Below are positions 23,816 through 34,965 of a stretch of DNA of 64,000 nt, piece after piece. How positions within the stretch are numbered: the first letter of the stretch is position 1; each line of letters begins with the position of its first letter. The notes beneath the pieces were generated by a model. It ran no database searches. It was given only the letters and a program-made list of their open reading frames with translations, and was not told where the DNA came from. The DNA lies in the NCBI GenBank assembly GCA_973895155.1, contig OZ316895.1:1736001-1800000 (forward strand), given 5' to 3'. The translations under genes were made by a program, and so were the position numbers. Origin of the DNA: Marsupella aquatica (lineage: Eukaryota; Marchantiophyta).

Positions 23816-25764
23816 AGAAAGTAGTGTGCATACAGTAGTGTGAGAGTGAAAGTTTAGGGTCAGGCTAAATACACCGCAGTAGACGTCCTGACCGTGGTTC
23901 CGAAAAGGGTACCACAATCCAATTGCAGTCCCATGGAGGGTTTTGCGCAAACACAGGCCCGATTGCTTTCGAATGTGATTGGAGTCAAGCACTACTCCAG
24001 ACTCCATAGCTCCAACTTCTCGTGTCAACAGCAGAACAATTGGTTCAAGCAGGCAAGGTTGTGAAATTTTGTGGGTGGTAAGCTCAGCAGCACGAGCCCA
24101 TTGCCACCGGGAGAAACACATTGAGTCCTGCTGGGGAGGAAAACGAGTTGTCTTCTTCCCTTTGCGCTAAAAAGCTTATTTGACGGTTGCCTACCATGGC
24201 CGGTGGGAATGCTCTGATGGTTTTCAAAACTTTTTGAACTAGCAAGGTTTGACTTTACTGGACCTATCCGCAAAGAGACATGACTATTTAAATGCAAGTT
24301 TTACCAGGAAATTTCAGAATCGACCTATCTGCAGTTTTGGTTCACCAGGCATGACTAGTGACTCTTTTTTGACAAAAGCAACACGAAAGTAAAGATTGGC
24401 ATGAAAACGTTGATGTAACCAAATCTGTGTAAAAGCGTTTTGCAAAACAAGCACCAACACATACAAAACTCATGAATTTACGGCTAGGTCTAATATCTCC
24501 ATGGATTAGATGAATTGGCTCTTCTTAGGCTCAGTATATCTCCAGGTTAGTCTAATATCTCTAGTTATCATTAAAGCATTGATAAAGTTATGAATTTCTA
24601 ACGATTATTTGATCACACAGTGTCCACGCTTTGTGCTTCCAAAAGTCTTTGCACAACTAACTTTGTCATTTAGTTTCGCTCTTTATCGAATGGAATCCAA
24701 GTCTGTGATTTTGAATGCAGTGATCTGTGAATTTGATGTACTAAACTTTCTGCAATGATGGCTCCTGCAGTTCACTTGAATGTCGTCTTCAGCCTGCTCT
24801 ACAGGAAGCATAATTATCCTAAGCATGATTTCGGTGATTGGGCGTGAATTGTGCTGGCTGATTTCTTATGACAAGAAATGCATTTCTCCTCGAAACCTAC
24901 CGAGTCGGGTTGTGGCCTGAAGTTTTTGTAGTGCAAGAATTTTTTTTTAACTGTGAAATGCTTTCCGGGGTTCTCTTTGGAATCAACCGCGGAGAGCCTT
25001 TGCCCAAGAGGCTTTGGAAAATATTATCTCCCGATGGCCAACACTGCAATTGTTTTCGCCACAGACCATGCAGTCATCTGATATTCGTAAAGGATAGCAA
25101 GGGGCAAATTCGTCGCCACGAATTTGATAGTATGGTCAAGAACCTCGGAATCAACACCTTACATTGTCCAGGTCCGTAATATGAATTATTCAAAGCTCCA
25201 TGCCCAAAGACTTGACATAGTACATGTAGGTCACAACTCTGAACAACAGCAGTTACTCGTAGCTTTTAACATTTGTAGTTGGACTTGGTACTTGTTCCAC
25301 TTGATTTGATAAGTGGGTTCGTACTGATGCTTTGAAGCGTGAAACATAGTGAATTAGAGACTTTGCAAGGAAAGGATCACCTGTGCTGTCTTCAAGAATT
25401 TGATGAGCTGTGGCATAGGGGAACAGTATCTACCTCAAATGCTCTTCTCCTCTATATTTGTTTGTCCTTCCAGCACATACGTATTGATTATCAATTGGCC
25501 CTTAAATAAATCCGATGTTCGTTCGATTGTGTGCAACATGCTTGTGAGCACGTTTTCTGCTTGCTCTGTGCTAAGAAGGATAGAAACTTCTAACTGTAAG
25601 TTGTCTCCATATCGCTGTTCAAAGGTGTATGACAAGAAAGTGTCTTCCGAGTTTAGGAATGAGACTGAAGGGACACTGAAATACGTAACGTATGTCGATG
25701 TGAGCCACGGTGGTCAAAGTTTGAGATATGGATTGTTTGAACTGAAAGATTCGAGTTAGAGAGA
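23816..25764. other. Intergenic, no secure gene
   Basis: About 1.9 kb. An open frame at 24868-25179 has a Cys-rich stretch (HCNCFRHRPC) but no recognised family and no clear splice context. A member of a dispersed repeat lies at 24541-24700. Confidence 0.35.
24541..24700. repeat. Dispersed repeat family 2, copy A
   Basis: It shares an ordered series of blocks with 61461-61625: agtctaatatctctagt, then gttatgaatttctaa, then cagtgt.cac, then gc..aactaactttg or similar. The spacing is preserved, which argues against chance. A small further piece, ggtctaatatctcc, lies at 24487. Confidence 0.6.
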
Positions 25765-26880
25765 GTGTGGTCTGGAGAAAGAGTGTGTCTCTATTACCTT
25801 CAAGGGAAGGACTTTCCAGTATTCCTATCCATCGATAGGCTGATCCTTTGTTATCATAAGCCTATCGATGGTCTTCCAGTAAGCTTCAACTCGATGGAGG
25901 AGTCATTACCTCCACCTTCTCCATCGATATTCTGTTGCCAGGCGAATTCAGCACCTCCCGCTCCTTCACCAGGTCCTGAAAACGCAAGTTAAGCTTCGGG
26001 TGTCGGGTCCCGTAAGAGCCGCCTTCTAAACGGAAAAAGCCAGAGCTTCAACCTGGTGTCACAACACCGGGAGAGCGAGAGAAGGAGGGAGCCAAAAGCA
26101 AGGACAGAAAGACAGAGCATTGGCAAATGGATAGAGACCAGTAGTTGAGGGAACCCTCCCAAAGAGATAGAGATAGGAACAGGGAGCCAGATAAAGAAAG
26201 AGACCGGGAGAAGGACTTTCAAACACAGTCTAGTAGAGACAGAGACAGCTAATTGTGGGAGCAACAGCAACAACGGCAGCATGTCCAGCAACAACATCTC
26301 CAGCATGAAGGCAATGCTCATTACCCACTCCCCCAGGCTCCGCCCAACCAGCAGGAGGCACTCCTGGCCCTTATCCACCCCAACCTTTGACTCCCTTTCA
26401 CCACCACCAGCAAGATAATCGAAATGCTGCACTTATGACTCGTCCGCCACACTCATTTTCTTGACCCTCGCATGGCAGTTCTCCTGATTACCAAGAAAAC
26501 AATGCAGGAGGTCGTCATCCACAACAAGAGGGTGACAGTGCAAAAAACTTGCCTCATTAACAGCAAGAAGGTTATGGTCCAGTCATGGACAGACAGGGGC
26601 TCATGGTTGCACATCTTCGTGGAGAATTTGCGGCCCCACCTATGGGCAGGATGACGGGGCCAGGGTATGTAGGGAATGAATAGATTCCAGGATGGGCGGT
26701 CATGGTGATGGTCCCTTGCCTCCACCACCCAAGCGGAGCCCTGGGGAGAATCTGGAAATGGTCCATCCTCAAGACATGTTTGGGTGGGGGCGAGGGTCCT
26801 GGCCATCCACAATTCATGAAGTGGCAACCACCACAATGACCTTGTAAAGTTTGCACTTCTCAGCTTGTACTGAATGTGAA
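25765..26880 (+). pseudogene. Decayed Gln/Pro/His-rich coding region
   Basis: The plus strand reads as fragments of a low-complexity protein in shifting frames. These include APPAPSPGPENAS near 25950, Arg/Glu-rich stretches (RERERRE) near 26070, PGPYPPQPLTPFHHHQQDN near 26360, HPQQEGDSAKN near 26510, and MGRMTGPGYVGNE near 26650. Each stretch ends in a stop or frameshift, and the next continues with the same flavour in another frame. This looks like an old broken exon or a retro-copy of a proline/glutamine-rich nuclear protein. The parent family is not identified. An alternative is a low-complexity DNA that only mimics coding. Confidence 0.45.
25829..25871. repeat. Perfect 13-bp inverted repeat, 17-nt loop
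   Basis: Arms ccatcgataggct (25829-25841) and agcctatcgatgg (25859-25871) are exact reverse complements. The same cgatgg/ccatcga core recurs at about 25893-25926 around a second short fold. The block also has direct repeats of cttccagta on its edges. Confidence 0.75.
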
Positions 26881-28792
26881 AAATGCCTTCCATCCGAAGT
26901 TTTCTATTTTTCTTTCCTTTTTTTATTTCATTTAGTCAGAGTGAGCTCGTATCTTCGTATCAATCTCTCCTTGATCATTGCAAGAGAAGAGTCGGTCTTC
27001 AAATAATGGGGCTTGGACTCACGTTCAATTTTGAATTATGCTCTGGACTTGTTTTGAATGTAAAGCTTGGTGCCCAGCTGCATGATAAATATTCTGCCCT
27101 ATGGGTGACTAAAATTACATTAACTTTAACATTACACGGATTCCTGACAATTTTTCGGCTGTTGAAAACTAAGAAGGCAGATTCCTTGTAGGAATTTAAG
27201 AGCTTGTAGCTCTAGTACAACACAGATCCCAAATGCATAGAAAGGTCACATCATCTCACTTGAAATTCGCTTGTTCCTGTATGCAAATTGGTCAGTGAAT
27301 GAATCTAGTCGTCAAACGGAAGCACGATTGTCAATCTATACAAACAGGGACAGTTCGGTTTCAAATTTGACAACTACCATAAAGGGCAAGTGTAAGAGCA
27401 CTAGAAAGGCTGTCAGCCCCAGCTCCATAATGTTTGAGCAATACAAGACATGTCCAGACACAAGACAGTGTTCCCGTTCATGCGGCACTGTCCCCTTATA
27501 CTCAGCACCTATTCTTTTCTAAACAAACGTATTCGGCATCCATCTGACTCTCTTACTATGAACATCCAGCTCCCGTCAATGATCTCCTGTGGTGAATTCT
27601 GATCAATCCTATTGTAGGACTACACTGTGTGTATGCGGCGAAGAGAATGCTAGTGTAAAGGATTCAGCAGAGACAATGGGAATGGAATCTTACGGGAAAC
27701 GATTACAGGGTAAACGAAATTTTTCTGTTGGCTTCCCGAACCAATTAGATGAAGGCTTTGTTTTTGATTGACGACCTGGAACGTTACCACCGCGTCACCA
27801 CATCATCTCTGAATATTATATTGTTTTGGGTCTTACTATATTTTATTGCATCCATAGCCCGAGAGTGTGCTATACCTACGACCGCAATTCGGGACCTAGT
27901 CATGAGAGTTTATAGATCCCGCCTAGTGTGTCTATTTGAATGTGGTCCATCTTGAACCATGAATAGAATCAATTAAAATCATGCCTGTAAGACATCGGTT
28001 GGTAGCAAAGTAGATCTAAGCTGGAACTTACAATTGCATCTGGCCACGTAATCTGCTTGGAAGGTTAAGGTAGGCAACTTTCCCGCCACAGCACCCTAGT
28101 AGATGAACAGAGTCTTGACTCCATATTGAGCAATCAAAGACCTTGGACTTGTACTGAATCCTACCACATGTGATGATATTGAAGCTCCAAGACAACCTAT
28201 TAATTGGGGCCACTAATCTTGACGCTCGTCGATCCAGTAGAGGAGATGAAGAGTGTCGCCTCACCTGTAACGTAACAAGCTGGCATGATTGTGAGATTCC
28301 CACAATGCCACAACAACCGCCCCACTAGGCATTGGACCACTTTATTAAGGTATTGCACTGTTTCATAAAAATCTAGTCCTTGTCTTCTTATAGCCTTGGG
28401 TCACATTAGACTTCCACATTGGATGACAAAGCACTTAAATGCTGACACAATCGTTACCCTTTACTTCTTTACCTTAAACTTTACATCAGCAAATTACCAC
28501 CCTAATGTGTATCTAGAATTAGCATGCTCATCCTTGAACATGCTTGATTTTTTGTCTTGTAGGGATCTGTGATTCTACAGAACAAACAACAAAGGATGTG
28601 CAAGAACGAAAACGGTGCGCACGACAAGAGCTAGGAAAAGCAGGAATTCTGTATTCTGCAGATGAACTGCATAACTCCACAAAGGGGAAAGATAAAGGCC
28701 ACGAACAGCCCTGCGACCTGGAGACACACAGCCAGGTCGCAGGGGACACACAGCCAGGGCGCGGCAGAGATTCAAACCAAACAAGGCGCGTT
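26881..28792. other. Intergenic, no gene recognised
   Basis: 1.9 kb up to the target site of the copia element. Short open frames on both strands lack recognisable domains. Nothing else definite was seen. Confidence 0.45.
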
Positions 28793-28797
28793 GCCCT
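28793..28797. repeat. Target-site duplication GCCCT, left copy
   Basis: GCCCT directly precedes the TG of the left LTR. The same GCCCT follows the CA of the right LTR at 34961-34965. A 5-bp duplication is the expected product of copia integrase. Confidence 0.9.
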
Positions 28798-29180
28798 TGT
28801 AGAGGTTAACTCAGTCTTGGGTTGAACTATGGTTAGGATGTTAACTCTAACCTTTGTAGAGGTTAACTCAGTCTTGGGTTGAACTATGGTTAGGATGTTA
28901 ACTAGGGTTAGAGTAAACCCTAGTTGAAGAGATTGATCCTTATCTCTTCAACTTGTATGTGGTGTGAGAACACACACAAGAGAGTTCTCAAGAGAGAACA
29001 CAGGGATATAGCAAGAGATGAGAGCTTGAAGAGATGAGAGCTATGGTGATGCTTGAGTACACACATAACCGCTAATAAAGCTTGGTCTTCCCGTGGACGT
29101 AGCCAACCTTGAGGCGAACCACGTAACTATTGAGCACGTGTATGTTTGGAGTGTTCTTCCTGATCTGATTTCTCCCCACA
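28798..29180 (+). repeat. 5' LTR (383 bp)
   Basis: It begins TGTAGAGG and ends CCCCACA. The first 57 bp are followed by a second near-copy that starts again with TGTAGAGG at 28855. A 10-bp inverted repeat (aactagggtt at 28900-28909, aaccctagtt at 28916-28925) follows. A second small duplication, gagatgagagct, lies near 29030. Confidence 0.96.
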
Positions 29181-29182
29181 AT

Positions 29183-29194
29183 TGGTATCAGAGC
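29183..29194 (+). other. Primer-binding site for initiator tRNA-Met
   Basis: TGGTATCAGAGC starts two bases after the 5' LTR. It is complementary to the 3' end of plant initiator tRNA-Met, the usual primer for copia elements. Confidence 0.93.
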
Positions 29195-30352
29195 TCAGGT
29201 TTTTTCAGTCGATTAGGAACTCCATAGAACTTGCTTCAAGCAAAGCGAACAGCGGATAATTTCCTCTTCAAAGCGGAGCTATTGGAAGAAGATCGGACTC
29301 AATCTTCTCACAAGTGTGGAGCACACAACCAGGGGCTCATTTCAGTGAAGCAATGAAGGCCTGAGGTCAAAAACGGAAACAATTGTAAGTGATGGTTTTC
29401 AATTTACGTTATCGGGCAAGAGATAAGGTCAATTTCTCATATCAGTCTTTTTGATTGTTCTATCGGGACTTGAAACTGAGACACGCTTGAGCGCCTCGTC
29501 GTTCTAGACGTTTCGATATCAACATCGCTGGATTTCGTCAAACGGTTGAGAAGTAATCTTAATTTCAATTCTCGTTTTTTTGAGCTCGAAATTTTGGCTA
29601 TGGCGGATAACTTAATATCAGTCACTTTCAACGAATCGTTTCTCCCTCATTACTCCACCGTTTTGCGAGTTCTTTATATCGATCTTGATGCCCTCGAAGT
29701 CTAGTTTCTGAATCTGAAATCAGAATTGGATTTCGTCAAAAACTGAGACGGGAATTTGAGTGAATCCGCCGAGGGGTACTTTCTGCCGCGAGTAGTCGCG
29801 ACTTCCGCGGACGCGCGAGGAGGTCGAAAACTTCGAGGAGGCCTTTAAGGGCTCGACAGGGCTCGGGCAGGGGAAGTGCCCCCTGTGAATTTCCCCCACA
29901 GGGACTGTACAAGGGCGGACGGAATTTCCCGAAAAGATTCTTTTTCCATAGGCTTAAATTTTTACCGAAGGTCAAAGATTCCGAGCGGCAAACAAAATCA
30001 AATCAACTTCAACTTTTGGAGAGGTGTACTTGGGGAAGCTAGGCAAGCATTGGTGTGCTCAATTTTGGAAACGCATACTAGTGGAATCTTTGGCATAAAA
30101 GATTCCCTCGAGGGGTATTTATTTCATTTTTTACCCCCCTCCGGTCAGAGTAAAAATTCTCGGCACTCGAGAGTCCGTTTGACAAACCATTTTCAGCATT
30201 TGGAGCGTTACCTTGTGGGCTACACACAGGAGTGATCAATTTCAAAATTCACCAACTTTCATTTTTGGCCTTATTTTCACACCCCGCATCTGAGCATTCG
30301 ATGTTTATTTCTTGTTGGAAGGCAACTCCACACTACATTTGGCATTCTAGCG

Positions 30353-33300
30353 ATGGCGACTACTAGGATTGGAGGTCAAAGGTTTGAGGTGGAAAAATTT
30401 GATGGTCGGATGGACTATACAATGTGAGAACGTAACGTGAGGGATGCACTTAGGGCGATGGGCCTAGGCAAGGTACTAAGATCTCAACCCAAGGAGATGG
30501 AAGATGATGATTGGCATGATCTTCAGGATCAAGCGGTAAGCATTGTTGGAATGTACCTGAAAAACAATGTGAAGAAGCAGTTCGAGGAAAAATCAACACA
30601 AACGGTGACTGACTTGTTTCAAGCATTGCGCAACAAGTACTACAAGAAGGAGATGTCAAACCGAATGTATGCAAGCCTGAAGCTCATGCAATTCAAAATG
30701 GCTGATGGAGTCAAGATTCAAGATCATATCGATCAGTTCAATGATCTTATGGTTGACCTAGAGAATTTGGGGGAGCATTTGAGTGAAGAAAAGAAAGCCT
30801 TACAACTCTTGAGCTCACTACCACCTTTGTACCAATCTTTGTCTCGAGTTCTTCTATTCCGTGATAAGACAACTATATCCTACAATGATATGGTGAGTGC
30901 CCTGTTGACCGATGACATGCAGTCTAAGTTGGTTTCTTCAGCTCATCCTACCTCAACCTCATCATCAACAGCACTAATGGTAGAAAGAGGCAAATCAAGG
31001 GAGCCATCTCATGAAAACAAAAGGTTTAACCCACTTCCCATGGAGCGAGGAAGGTTCCACGACCGATCTTTTGGTAGGAGAAGGTTTAGATCCAGATCTA
31101 GATCTCGATCCAAATCACCATCCAAGTCTACTCGTGAGATAAAGTGTTGGAAGTGTGATAAAGTGGGCCACATGAAGAAGGATTGTCGCGTCAAAGACAC
31201 ATTCAAGGAAGTTGCCGGTTCTTCAGCCCAAGTAGTTGTTCGAGAAGAGGATAGTGAAGGATTTGCATTGTGTACCACTTCCCAAGTTGAGGATTATCAA
31301 TGGATTTTGGATTCCGCTTGCTCGTATCACATGTGTTATATGCGTGAATTTTTCTCATCCTACACTCCTATCAACGAATCTGTTTTGATGGGAAATAATC
31401 ATTCTTGCAAAGTTTTAGGGATTGGATCCGTAAAGATTCAACTACCTGGTGGCAAGTACTGTACTCTATCAAATGTCAGACACATTCCAGAAATGTGTAA
31501 GAATTTGATTTCTCTTGGCTACTTGGATGCGAAGGGTTATCAATGGAGTGCAACTGATGGGGTGTTAACAGTCACGCATGGATCAACTGAAGTTCTTATT
31601 GGCAAGAGGAAAAGAAACATCTATGTCTTGGAAGGCACCACCCTTCCTGCCGAAGTCAATTTGGTCACATCTCAGGAGGAGAAAATCAATTTATGGCATG
31701 CTCGGCTTGGTCACATGAGTGAAAAAAGTTTAGAAATTTTACACAAGCGACATCTCCTACCAGGATTGCAAGCATGCAAGTTGAGTTTTTGTGATCATTG
31801 CATTGTCGGCAAGAAAACAAGAACTCCATTTCCGACTGCTATTCATCATTCTAAAGTTGTACTTGAGTATATTCATTCCGATGTGTGGGGTCCTGCTCCG
31901 GTTCCTCACATTCAGGCAAACAATACTATGTATCGTTTATCGATGATTACTCAAGGTTTGTTTGGATTTATTTCATTGCCCATAAGTTTGAAGTGCTTTC
32001 CATCTTCAAACAATGGGTAGCTCAAGTTGAGACACAGACTGCAAAGAATGTGAGATATCTACGATCAGATAGTGGTGGTGAATACACCTCTGGCGAGTTC
32101 AACACGTATTGTGTAAATAAGAAAATTACTCACCATCTCACAACTGTGTACACTCTTGAGCAAAATGGTGTTGCTGAGCGACTCAACCGCACATTGTTGG
32201 AGCGAGCAAGGAGCATGTTGAGCCACTCTAAATTGCCACAAATCTTTTGGGCGGAAGCTGTGAACATTGCTGCTTATCTAGTAAATCTCTCTCCTAGTCG
32301 AGCAATTACTTACAAAACCCCCTTTGAGTTATGGCACAATCGACCTGCTGATTATTCAAAGCTTAGGGTTTTGGGTTGTGAAGCATATGCACATGTTCCT
32401 AGCAACAATAGGACTAAGCTAGATCCTAGAGCCCAGAAATGCATTTTTCTTGGTTATCAGCGTGAAGTTAAAGGTTATCGGTTGTGGGATCCAGTTGATT
32501 GCAAGTTACTTGTTAGTCGGAATGTATCCTTCAATGAAGAAAAATCATTGAAGGAGGGGGAGATAGATCAATTCCCTACTACTAACAAAGAGCAATCTCC
32601 TCCTCTAGAGGATTTAAGGGGAAAGGATGTGTCAGATGAAGAATATGTTGACACCACTGTAAGGCAAAGCACACTACAATCAGATCAGCCAGAGTCTTCA
32701 GTGCAAAGAGGAACTCACAAACGTCAAGCCCGAGAAAGGTATGGAACTTGGCTTCCTTCTGATCAAGTGGATTTGGATGAAGAATCTATTGATGCATTGG
32801 TGACAGAAGATGGAGATCCATCCTCATTTCGAGAGGTCCTAGTTTCTATGGAGAAGCAACAATGGCAGGCGGCGATGCGCATGGAAATGAAATCACTTCA
32901 TGATAACAAGACTTGGGAACTCACAAGTCTACCTACTGACAAGCAGGTTGTTGACAGCAAGTGGGTGTATAGAAAGAAAGATGGACCCACGGAGGATGCT
33001 GAGAAGATATTTAAGGCTCGGTTGGTAGCCAAGGGTTTTACTCAACAGAAAGGTATAGACTACAATGAGGTTTTTTCACCCGTAGCAAAGCATTCAACAA
33101 TACGTTTGCTATGTGCTCTTGTAGTTTTATTTGATCTAGTTTTAGATCAAATGGATGTTGTCACGGCATTCTTATATGGATCGTTGGATGAGGTGATTTA
33201 CATGAGGCAACCAGAGGGTTTTGTACAAAAGGGCAAGGAAAATTTGGTATGCAGATTGCTAAAATCCTTGTATGGATTAAAGCAGAGCCCAAGGCAGTGG

Positions 33301-34385
33301 AACAAGCGTTTTGATGAATTTTTGAAATCGCTTGGATTTGTGTGAAGCGTGTACGATCCATGTGTTTACATCAGGCGTGTGAACAACACAGGTTTTAAGT
33401 TTGTCATCCTTGTACTTTATGTAGATGACATGTTCATTGCAGCAAAGGATAGGGGCGAAGTTGATAAGCTTAAGGCCCAACTCAGTTCTGAGTTTAAGAT
33501 GAAGGACTTGGGCACAACCAAGAGGATCCTAGGCATGGAGATTGTCAGGGATGTGAACAAAGCCAAACTTTGGCTGACGCAAAAAAGATATGCAGAGAAG
33601 GTGCTCTCAAATTCAACATGGCAGATGCTAAGGCTGTGAGTGTTCCTTTGGCAAGGCATTTCAATATTTCTGCAGCATTTTGTCCATCGGATGCAACAGA
33701 AAAAAGTTTGATGTCCAAAGTTCCTTATGAAAGTGCTGTGGGCAGTTTAATGTATCTCATGGTATGCACCCGACCAAACATAGCTTATGCCGTTAGCAAG
33801 GTAAGCAGATACATGGCAAATCCAGGAAAAGTCCATTGGGAAGCAGTGAAATGGATTTTGCACTACATCAGAGGTTCCACTAAGAAGGGTTTATTGTTTG
33901 ATGCAAGTTCAAACAATATGAAAGTGCTTCAAGGTTATGTGGATGCAGACTACGCAGGTGATCTGGATAAGAGGAGATCAACAACTGGATATGTATTTAC
34001 ACTTGCTGGTGGATGCATTAGTTGGAAGTCTACTCTCCAAAAGTGTGTTGCAAAGTCTACTATGGATGCCGAGTATGTAGCGGCAGCAGAAGCAGCATCA
34101 GAGACCATTTGGTTGAAAAAGCTTGTCAAAGAGATGGGCTTATCACAAGATTCTGTGTATCTTCATTGTGACAGTCAAAGTGCAATTTACACTGCCAAGA
34201 ATCAGGTGATGGATGGCAGGGTAAAGCACATTGATGTCCGCTATCATTTCATCCGACAGGCATTATTGGATGATGAATTTGAGCTTGTCAAGATTGATGG
34301 AAAGCTTAATCCAGCGGATGCTTTTACCAAAGTATTAGACTCCAATAGTTTTTCAAGGCATTGTAATTATTTACAAATATTGTAA
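30353..34385 (+). pseudogene. copia gag-pol polyprotein with two stops and two frameshifts
   Basis: The first ATG is at 30353. A TGA at 30425-30427 sits where the family has a Trp codon, 24 codons into gag. Gag then continues to a zinc knuckle, CWKCDKVGHMKKDC, encoded near 31150. The protease has DSACSYH in place of the commoner DSGAS form. A one-base loss near 31904 shifts the frame in integrase, just before the second catalytic region (FIDDYSRF, then RSDSGGEY). Reverse transcriptase has the YVDD box (near 33420), but a TGA at 33343-33345 interrupts it upstream, where Arg is usual. A second one-base loss near 33607 precedes the connection to RNase H, which retains DADYAGD, AEY and CDSQSA. 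Both stops can be explained by C-to-T changes on one strand or the other. This copy cannot make a full polyprotein without recoding. Confidence 0.93.
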
Positions 34386-34566
34386 ATAGAGTTAACCAAG
34401 AAAATGTCTCTATATGAGTACTCCATCTGATGGCTTATCGGCTACGGCTTAGTTCTAGTTAACCCTTGCATTAGGGGGAGGGCCTTTTGGCCTTACTGTC
34501 TTGAACTTCCCGCGGAGAAACTTGTAAGGAAAAGACAATATTATGAACCCTCCCAAGACGTGAGTC

Positions 34567-34575
34567 AAGGGGGAG
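34567..34575 (+). other. Polypurine tract
   Basis: AAGGGGGAG lies two bases before the right LTR, in the position expected for plus-strand priming. Confidence 0.85.
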
Positions 34576-34577
34576 TT

Positions 34578-34960
34578 TGTAGAGGTTAACTCAGTCTTGG
34601 GTTGAACTATGGTTAGGATGTTAACTCTAACCTTTGTAGAGGTTAACTCAGTCTTGGGTTGAACTATGGTTAGGATGTTAACTAGGGTTAGAGTAAACCC
34701 TAGTTGAAGAGATTGATCCTTATCTCTTCAACTTGTATGTGGTGTGAGAACACACACAAGAGAGTTCTCAAGAGAGAACACAGGGATATAGCAAGAGATG
34801 AGAGCTTGAAGAGATGAGAGCTATGGTGATGCTTGAGTACACACATAACCGCTAATAAAGCTTGGTCTTCCCGTGGACGTAGCCAACCTTGAGGCGAACC
34901 ACGTAACTATTGAGCACGTGCATGTTTGGAGTGTTTTTCCTGATCTGATTTCTCCCCACA
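34578..34960 (+). repeat. 3' LTR (383 bp)
   Basis: The same length and ends as the 5' LTR. By eye I count two differences, both near the right end (gtgcatgt for gtgtatgt, and gtgttttt for gtgttctt). It includes the same 57-bp terminal duplication, with the second TGTAGAGG at 34635. Confidence 0.96.
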
Positions 34961-34965
34961 GCCCT
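34961..34965. repeat. Target-site duplication GCCCT, right copy
   Basis: GCCCT directly follows the right LTR and matches the left copy at 28793-28797. Confidence 0.9.

Larger units (their letters stand above)
28798..34960 (+). mobile_element. Ty1/copia LTR retrotransposon, complete but coding-defective
   Basis: A 6163-bp element with 383-bp LTRs (28798-29180 and 34578-34960), both TG...CA. The target duplication is GCCCT. The primer-binding site is at 29183-29194, a purine tract lies before the right LTR, and a gag-pol region spans 30353-34385. Domain order is gag, zinc knuckle, protease, integrase, reverse transcriptase, RNase H, which is the copia order. A 1.17-kb untranslated leader lies between primer site and gag. 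The two LTRs differ at only two positions, both C/T transitions, yet gag-pol carries two in-frame stops and two frameshifts. Confidence 0.97.

Noticed and set aside
28900-28925. Telomere-like aaaccctag/ctagggtt in the LTR
   Set aside because: It is a single 10-bp inverted repeat within the LTR, not a telomeric array.
31885-33345. A separate gene starting inside the integrase region
   Set aside because: It is the continuation of the same copia polyprotein after a one-base loss near 31904, not an independent gene.
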